Shown here in pieces: positions 54,036-59,505 of a stretch of DNA of 59,505 nucleotides. Where the stretch lies: contig JAUCBJ010002670.1 in assembly GCA_032718475.1 (NCBI GenBank), forward strand, positions 1 to 59,505, given 5' to 3'. Below the pieces are notes generated by a model. It worked only from the letters and a program-made list of their open reading frames with translations. It was not told the DNA's origin and made no database searches. The stretch is from Nemertoderma westbladi. Its lineage: Eukaryota > Xenacoelomorpha > Nemertodermatida > Nemertodermatidae. The position numbers were made by a program, and so were the translations under genes. How positions within the stretch are numbered: the stretch's first letter is position 1; each line of letters starts with the position of its first letter.

Positions 54036-54209
54036 CCGCGTAAAGGACTATCCATAGAAGCCATTAATTAACTGTAATGTGCAAATTAATTAGACTAAAA
54101 ATATGTTTGTGCAGTACGTAATATGTAATTGTTAAAGAATGTATTCTAACTAGTGTCAACTTGATATTCCATATACAGTATCTTTCCGTATTGGTAGTAT
54201 TTTTCCATA

Positions 54210-55399
54210 TTATTCTGCCCCGTATGGGGCAGAAGTCCGGCATTGAGTATGCTGTCCACAGTCTGAATGACGCGTTCGAGCGGGACGACTGCAACGGCGT
54301 TCTCCAGGTGGATTCAACCAATGCGTTTAACGCGCTCATCCATGACGGGGCGTTACACAACATCCGCGTAGTGTGCCCCAGGCTCCACAAGATCGTAGCT
54401 AACTGCTATGGCGAACCGGCGCGGCTGTTCGTGGGGGGGGGGGGGGGGGGAACCTTGCTGTCGGAGGAAGGAACAACCCAAGGAGACCCCGTCACGATGG
54501 CCATGTACGGCTGTGGGGTGCTGCCGTTCGTGTGCGAGTTGGAGCGCAGGTGTACCACGGATCAGAAATGGTATGCAGACAATGGGAACTCGGCTGGGAA
54601 GCTGACTGAGCTCCTGAAGTTCCTTGTGATCGCGCTGGCCCGGGGGCCGCTCTACGGGTACTACCCCACCAAGTGTTGCCTCACCGTGAAATCGGACAAA
54701 CTGGCGGAGGCGGAGAAGCTGTTCGCCGGCTACAACGTCTTCATCAACTGTGTCGGGAACAAACTCCTTGGTGGCATCATCGGGACCGAGGAGTTCCGTC
54801 GGAGTTTCACCCAGGAGAAGATTGAGGGGTTCGCAGCCAACGTCGAATGACTTAGCGATATAGTGGCGGTGGACCCGCACTGCGCCTATGCGGGGTTGGC
54901 GTTTGGCCTGGTGTGCCGCTGGCGCTACATTGCCCAGGTGGTTCCGGGTGCGACGGACCAGTTCGGGGAGTTGGAGGAGGCGGTATACCGGTTTCTCTGC
55001 CGCCTCACGGACCGCCCAGCCATTCCGGGGGATGAGTGGGAGTTGGTGTCGCTGCCGATTTGCGACGGCGGGCTTGGAATACCAGTTCCTCAGGATATCT
55101 TGTCTCAGTACCGGCACTCCCGCCTCGTGTGTGAACCGTTCGTCGAGGCCACCACGGAGTCCATGTCGGAGGTCAGGGAGGAACAGATGAAGGTTGTGAA
55201 GTCAATCAAAATTGTGGCAGCGGCTGTAAACAAAATAAAGAAGGACCAAGTAATAGCCAAGCTGCCCCAACACCAAGCCAACCTTTATAACCTGGTAAGC
55301 GAGAAAGGAGCGTCTGCCTGGCTGAACTGCAAACCTCTGACTCTACATGAAACTCACCTAGATAAACAAGAATTCCACGACTCCTTGTGCCTCTGCTAA
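54210..55399 (+). pseudogene. Reverse transcriptase of the GC-rich retroelement
   Basis: Starts mid-RT with GQKSGIEYAVHSLNDAFERD, then VLQVDSTNAFNAL (first palm Asp), a Gly run from G18 at 54433-54450 sitting in RLFVGG-LLSEEGTTQGDPV, and WYADNGNSAGKL, where the catalytic YADD has become YADN. A TGA at 54848-54850 interrupts the frame. The same frame goes on through PHCAYAGLAFGLVCRWRYIA and a Cys/His-poor linker to 55399. This RT type recurs as uncharacterised proteins in cnidarian and other marine genomes. The Asp-to-Asn change and the TGA make it inactive. Confidence 0.82.
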
Positions 55400-55439
55400 G
55401 GGTGGACGCCGCCGAATCTCCCATCTCGTTGTGCCTGTG

Positions 55440-55924
55440 GGGTGTGATTTACCTCATCCCACGTCCTGTTGTGCCCCACTGGAGGATTCCCCTCCATTCG
55501 GCACAATGAGATCCGCAACTTCGTTGCCGACACCCTAACCGAGGTGGCCCACAATGTAGGGGTGGAACCACAACTCCAGCCATTATCGGGCGAGACTTTC
55601 AGCCATCGGTCGACTTCGACAGACCAGCAGGCAAGGCTAGACGTTTCGGTGAGTGGATTCTGGGGCAACCGCTTCCAGAAGACGTTCATCGACGTCTTTA
55701 ACCCGCTGGCAGACATCAACGCGGCGATGTCCCTTCCGGCAGCCCACCTACACCACGAGTCTCGCAAGAGACTCAAGTACGAGGACTGGTTGCGGGAGGT
55801 CGAGCATGCCAGCTTCACTCCACTTATCTTCTCAACGTTCGGTGGAACTTTGCCGGCAGCGTCGCAGTTCCTCAAGCGCCTGTCACTGAAGCTGTCCGAC
55901 AAACGTGACTACCCGTACTCTTAG
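55440..55924 (+). pseudogene. C-terminal nuclease-like domain of the same element
   Basis: After a frameshift near 55400-55470 the frame reads CPTGGFPSIRHNEIRNFVAD, then QARLDVSVSGFWGNR, KTFIDVFNPLADINA and EVEHASFTPLIFSTFGG to a stop at 55922. A Cys-rich approach (partly lost) followed by RLD, an FID-V-type strand and EVEHASF is laid out like a PD-(D/E)xK restriction-like nuclease, as found C-terminal to RT in early-branching non-LTR elements such as R2. The assignment to that fold is inference from pattern only. Confidence 0.6.
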
Positions 55925-56290
55925 TGCGTGGTGTGGGTGCACAGACGGCTGAGCTTTGCGCTATTGCGATCAGCCCTCCTCTGTCTGCGTGGCAATCGGT
56001 CTGCCAGGAAGCGTCCGGTGAGGTGCGATGTTGGGGATACGTCCATCGTCCTCAGTAACGCTGACAGCAATCCGGTGTGATGGGCAGTTCATTACAGTAT
56101 TAGCTGCAGACAGTACTGGTATTGCAGTCCAGTAGGCAATATTCTACTGTTGTGTTATACGGTTGCTAGGTGATGGGTAATGACAGCTGGTGGTGGTTGA
56201 ATTATGTTTGTCCAGTAATTTTTGTGCTTTGTGTGTTATTTTTAAAGATGAATATAATATTATAATGGATCCATGAAAAAAAAAATAAAA
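55925..56290 (+). other. 3' UTR of the GC-rich retroelement
   Basis: Non-coding, becoming AT-rich toward an A-rich tail at 56272-56290 that abuts the target duplication. Confidence 0.65.
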
Positions 56291-56364
56291 ATCTTTCCGT
56301 ATTTTAGTATACCATTATTTTTCCATGCCATAAATGGACTTCCACTTGGGGTAGATCCACAACA

Positions 56365-56911
56365 GACACCATCACCATTGCCAATGTTGGATAATAAACC
56401 CACTGCCATAGAAACTAAATTTGCAAACAAGTGCACCCAAAAGAATTTCAATCGCCCCAATCTTCTATCATGCAAATACGTGTTAAATAGCGGCACATCT
56501 CGTGGAACATCTCTGCAGCCAATTATATTAAAAAGGCGGCGAACAGAGTCAAGCGATGAAAACAAGGAACACAGGTTGGTGAGCCCGAGCTATTCTGAAA
56601 TTAGTGTTGGTAGTACCAGCACTAGCAGCAGCAGTATCATTAATACATATATTAAGAACATTGAAGATGAGTGCAATAGCTGTACATCCCAAAGCATTGA
56701 TGATAACATTTAAGAAACATTGGAACACCAGTCAGAAAAATCTACTCAACATAACAATAATTTACTATCTCTCAACAAGGTCATATATTTCAGAAATATC
56801 ATTGTATCTAATAGCAAATTACATATTGGAATTTCAAACGAGTACTTACCAATAATAAACATTCTAACTGAATCTCTTGATTATTCTAAATCTGAGTCAA
56901 CTCGTCTCACA
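56365..56911 (+). pseudogene. Unrecognised Ser/Asn-rich reading frame with one stop
   Basis: Directly after the end of the BEL 3' LTR, one frame stays open for about 180 codons except for a TAA at 56711-56713: PSPLPMLDNKPTAIETKF, ILKRRRTESSDENKEH, SISVGSTSTSSSS-like, then EYLPIINILTESLDYS to a TAG near 56912. Upstream codons of the open frame (MKKKIKIF) are LTR and tail sequence and do not belong. It could be a host exon cut by the BEL insertion or another element. No family recognised. Confidence 0.3.
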
Positions 56912-56959
56912 TAGATTGATTTATCATTTATAATCCTGCAGTACATCAGAACACCTACT

Positions 56960-57068
56960 AGTTATTTTACGAGTTATTATACTGGGATGGATTGGAGTAG
57001 ATGCTTGCCCTCGGCTTCGCCTCGGGAAAACATCTACTCCGCGGGTAAATAACTTGTAAAATAACTAA
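56960..57068. repeat. Foldback hairpin (nested inverted repeats)
   Basis: Outer arms AGTTATTTTACGAGTTATT and AATAACTTGTAAAATAACT, middle arms GGAGTAGATG and CATCTACTCC, inner arms CCCTCGGC and CCTCGGG around TTCG. Such short, GC-capped palindromes are typical of minimal foldback elements (MITEs). No target duplication was pinned down. Confidence 0.85.
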
Positions 57069-57169
57069 AAACCTTGGTAATATAGTTATTTTCTACTGCT
57101 GACTGTACGTGTACAGTTGACTGCTCTAATACGTAGTTGTATCTTTTAATTAATATCAGGCGAGGGGAG

Positions 57170-57352
57170 GAACTCAACTTCGTAACTGATGCAGTTATTC
57201 ATAACTGGGAATACAGATTCGTAACCAGGTCCTCCGATTTGTACATGAGAACTCCAATTTGTTAAGGGACACTCAGATTTGTAACCAGAAACTCAGATTT
57301 GTAACCAGGATCTCAAATTCGCAACCAGGAACTCAATTTTGTAACTCAAATG
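57170..57352. repeat. About 20-bp degenerate tandem repeat (ACTCAGATTTGTAACCAG)
   Basis: Around eight imperfect copies of GGAACTCAGATTTGTAACCA-like units, with decay toward both edges. Confidence 0.8.
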
Positions 57353-58349
57353 TGTTACTGAATGAAACAAATTCATTATACCACCCTCCAGTATATCCAC
57401 ACAGCAAAGAGTACTGGTAATCATAACAAACAATTAGTGAGGAATGTTTTTAATTATATTCTCCTTTGTTATAAATAATATACAATTAATTATACTCGAT
57501 TAATACAATAAATGAAATGTTATTCGAAGAAAAAAAGTATCAGAATTATTAATAAATTAAATGAAACTAATCGATAAATAGATGAAAATGTAAACTATTC
57601 TTGTATTAGATATCCGTTCCGTTCAACTGGTACAGGTAGGCCTAGCTAACTGCACTAGGCTTACTGGCCCGGAAGGCCTACTGCAATAGGCCTAATCTAA
57701 CTCCAATACCGGTAACCTGTTTGGCAGTGGCACCAGTTAGCTGGTTAATCAGAATTTCCGGTAACCCTCGTCCTCCAAAAGAAATCTCGGCTGCTTCTGT
57801 TCATTGTTGACCATTTAATTAATATTGTTTCGCTTACGCTCTGCTACCATTGTAAAATCTTAACAAATTCTGCAATACTGACACTATAATCAACAGTATT
57901 AATATTTATATTATATATTTTGATATTTATATTATATATTATATTTACAACTAGTCACAATACAATATTACAGACATCCTTTCCTACCTGTACTTCACCT
58001 TATTACAGTCTGTCCTACAGACAATATAATATATTATGAACCCTTCCTTCACCTTAGGTCCAACAATTAATCCAAGGTAAAATCCTTTTAAAGATGGTTT
58101 AAAGACAGACAATGAATGTAAGGGAAGACTTGATAAACTTACTTCAAAGGTTGCAATTTATAGAACCTGAAATTAATAAAATTAACAATAATGGAATTAA
58201 TTTTAATTTATGTAAATCACAGGAAATTTCAATAATTTCGAACTATTAATCAAAATATAATAAACTACATCCACAGAACGAAAATTTACGATATGGGGAT
58301 ATTCCTAGACGCTGATTTCATTTCTTATGTCAATTTTAATATTTAACCG
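57353..58349. other. AT-rich spacer, nothing recognised
   Basis: About 1 kb with scattered AGGCCTA and TACCGGTA motifs at 57640-57730 and a TATTATAT-rich block near 57895-57960. No gene recognised. Confidence 0.4.
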
Positions 58350-58614
58350 CACGTAGAATGTCTGTTTGTCTGTTTTTATATCTGTCTGTCGGTCTGTCAA
58401 AATATAAGGAGGCATATAACCTTAGCAAAATTTCTGATGCTTGGTATTCAGTTCTGATATCAGTTTTAATGTTTGATAACACCTGGACTCTGTCATCTGT
58501 CTGTCTGTTGGTCTCACAGTCAAATTATTACTATAATTATTCATTATTGAAGGTTTTCCTAGTCGCTGATTTCATTTCTGATGTCAATTATAATAATTGA
58601 CAAAACCTGAAATG

Positions 58615-58693
58615 TCTGTCTATCTATTTGTATGTATGTATGTTTGTCTGTCATGACAGACAGATTAACAGACAAACAAATATACATACATAC
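58615..58693. repeat. Tetranucleotide palindrome (GTAT/GTCT with inverse CATA/GACA)
   Basis: TTTGTATGTATGTATGTTTG then TCTGTCATGACAGACAG and the inverted continuation to CATACATAC form a hairpin of about 35 bp per arm centred near TCATGA. Related GTCTGTCTGTC stretches occur at 58355-58400 and 58495-58510. Confidence 0.8.
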
Positions 58694-59227
58694 TAGACTC
58701 CGTCAAACAGGAAAGATAACACCAGAAATGAAATCACCACAAAAGTTCATCTTTTTTTCTCAGATAGACAAACAGAGCAATAGACAGAGAAACAGAAAAA
58801 TTGTTTAGAAAGGAAGAATTGTTTATGTAATACATCTTTATCATTGGCTCTCTTGAGATATATAACATTAGGTTTGAAATTAAAACAGTAAAGCTGTATG
58901 GCTCTCTGGAAACATATAACATTAGGTTTGAAATGAAAACTGTAAAGCTATATGGTCCTGAGAATGTGCGCTATATTTGGACAAAATCAACTTTCCTTAG
59001 TGATCTGACAAACTTAAAATCTTAATATATATAAGAATTGTAAGTTATTAATTTTCTGTTCATAAGTCAGTAGCCGACCACTACAGTCTCTAATTTATGA
59101 TATATTATATTTTTCAGCAGATTTGTTACTTTCCACCGGCTTTACTTGAAGTGTATGTGGGGCGACTCAGAACTGCGAGCCATCAGGAACCGTGTTAATT
59201 ATACTATGGCCGTTTTCCAAAAGTCTG
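58694..59227. other. Spacer with a 67-bp tandem-like duplication
   Basis: GATATATAACATTAGGTTTG then AAATTAAAACAGTAAAGCTG (58855-58899) is repeated as AACATATAACATTAGGTTTG then AAATGAAAACTGTAAAGCTA (58910-58951). No gene recognised. Confidence 0.55.
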
Positions 59228-59281
59228 TGTGTGTGTGTGTGTGTGTGGGGGTGTGTTGGTGGGTGTGTTGGTGTGTGTGTG
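59226..59281. repeat. (GT)n microsatellite with GG interruptions
   Basis: GTGTGTGTGTGT interrupted by GGGGGTG and TTGGTGGG, then GTGTGTGTGTGT again. Confidence 0.95.
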
Positions 59282-59505
59282 CCAGAAACCATAATTGTTG
59301 GGAGCCAAGATATAACATGCCATAGTATAATTATAATTGTTCGCTAAGATAGCTTGCAGCTTCTTCTGCTGCACGAAGGCCCCAGAATGAGATAGATCAT
59401 TTCTATTTCAAGCTGGAATTCGTATTATTACTTAATTCTTAAAAACATAATCTGGCACTTTATTAGATTATAGTGTTTTAAGGTGTTTTAAAATCCGAGC
59501 GATAG

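Larger units (their letters stand above)
54193..56290 (+). mobile_element. RT retroelement with C-terminal nuclease-like domain, 5'-truncated
   Basis: 2.1 kb inserted in the BEL 3' LTR. A 13-bp duplication ATCTTTCCGTATT flanks it (54180-54192 and 56291-56303); similarity of the next ~25 bases on both sides suggests the original duplication was longer and one side lost about 7 bp. The 3' end is A-rich (GAAAAAAAAAATAAAA). A variable-length duplication, an A-rich tail and loss of the 5' end are typical of target-primed non-LTR retrotransposition. It is much more GC-rich than its surroundings, suggesting a different source or recent arrival. Confidence 0.85.
51812..56364 (+). repeat. BEL/Pao element: 3' LTR, split into three pieces
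   Basis: Pieces 51812-51934, 54036-54192 and 56291-56364 together match the 5' LTR at 35012-35371 from TGTTATGTAATGTGATCTG to GATCCACAACA. The gaps are a MULE (51935-54035) and an RT element (54193-56290), each with its own target duplication. The LTR predates both insertions. Confidence 0.88.

Noticed and set aside
54353-55117. 254-codon minus-strand frame opposite the RT
   Set aside because: A shadow of the GC-rich plus-strand RT gene, which has RT motifs; the minus frame has none.

Overview
The window is eukaryotic and almost certainly from an invertebrate animal. It is AT-rich, has no operons or bacterial-type gene packing, and shows one exon with a consensus splice donor (a THAP zinc-finger exon). 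It is dominated by animal-type transposable elements: several LINE families, BEL/Pao LTR elements, Merlin and MULE DNA transposons and a tRNA-derived SINE. The species cannot be named from the sequence. Almost nothing here looks like an ordinary host gene; the THAP exon at 33.0 kb is the best candidate. The window is best read as a transposon graveyard with several clean, datable insertions.

Layout. 0-3.3 kb: remnants of an unnamed transposon-like protein family and a 0.8-kb direct repeat. 3.75-5.7 kb: a Merlin-type (IS1595/ISXO2-like) transposase gene broken by a 598-bp non-autonomous Merlin-type element that itself carries the last 46 codons of a related transposase. 7.6-9.7 kb: two pieces of LINE family A around a BEL/Pao integrase fragment. 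9.9-11.5 kb: unrecognised broken ORFs. 11.85-13.1 kb: LINE B. 15.0-20.2 kb: a transposon-protein remnant, an RTE-like 3' end, and minus-strand LINE C, which is interrupted by an unrecognised coding stretch. 20.4-24.1 kb: a broken candidate DDE-transposase gene bracketed by ~1-kb direct repeats that contain a tRNA-derived SINE. 24.1-26 kb: a 134-bp near-perfect palindrome, a Merlin relic, a (TTTAAC)n array and a 135-bp tandem repeat. 26.2-28.5 kb: LINE D.

28.5-32.55 kb is a Merlin transposon with 27-bp terminal inverted repeats (TIRs) and a 9-bp target duplication. Its transposase gene was split by a 2.66-kb LINE A copy with a long open RT frame. 33.0-34.7 kb: a THAP gene remnant whose putative intron holds a solo LTR with a 5-bp target duplication.

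35.0-56.4 kb reads as one BEL/Pao element in plus orientation (5' LTR, primer-binding site, gag, zinc knuckles, integrase end, polypurine tract, 3' LTR), blown apart by later arrivals: a candidate DDE transposase gene; a 5.75-kb LTR element without pol genes; LINE E, itself split by a 1.45-kb foldback element with satellite-like arms and a perfect 8-bp target duplication; an RTE-like fragment; a MULE with tandem-repeat ends and an uninterrupted transposase frame; and an RT element with a likely C-terminal nuclease domain.

56.4-59.5 kb: an unrecognised Ser/Asn-rich frame, a foldback hairpin and simple repeats. The most interesting theme is that two unrelated DNA-transposon types, the foldback element and the MULE, both have ends built from inverted arrays of short tandem repeats. 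The target-site duplications let much of the insertion order be read directly.
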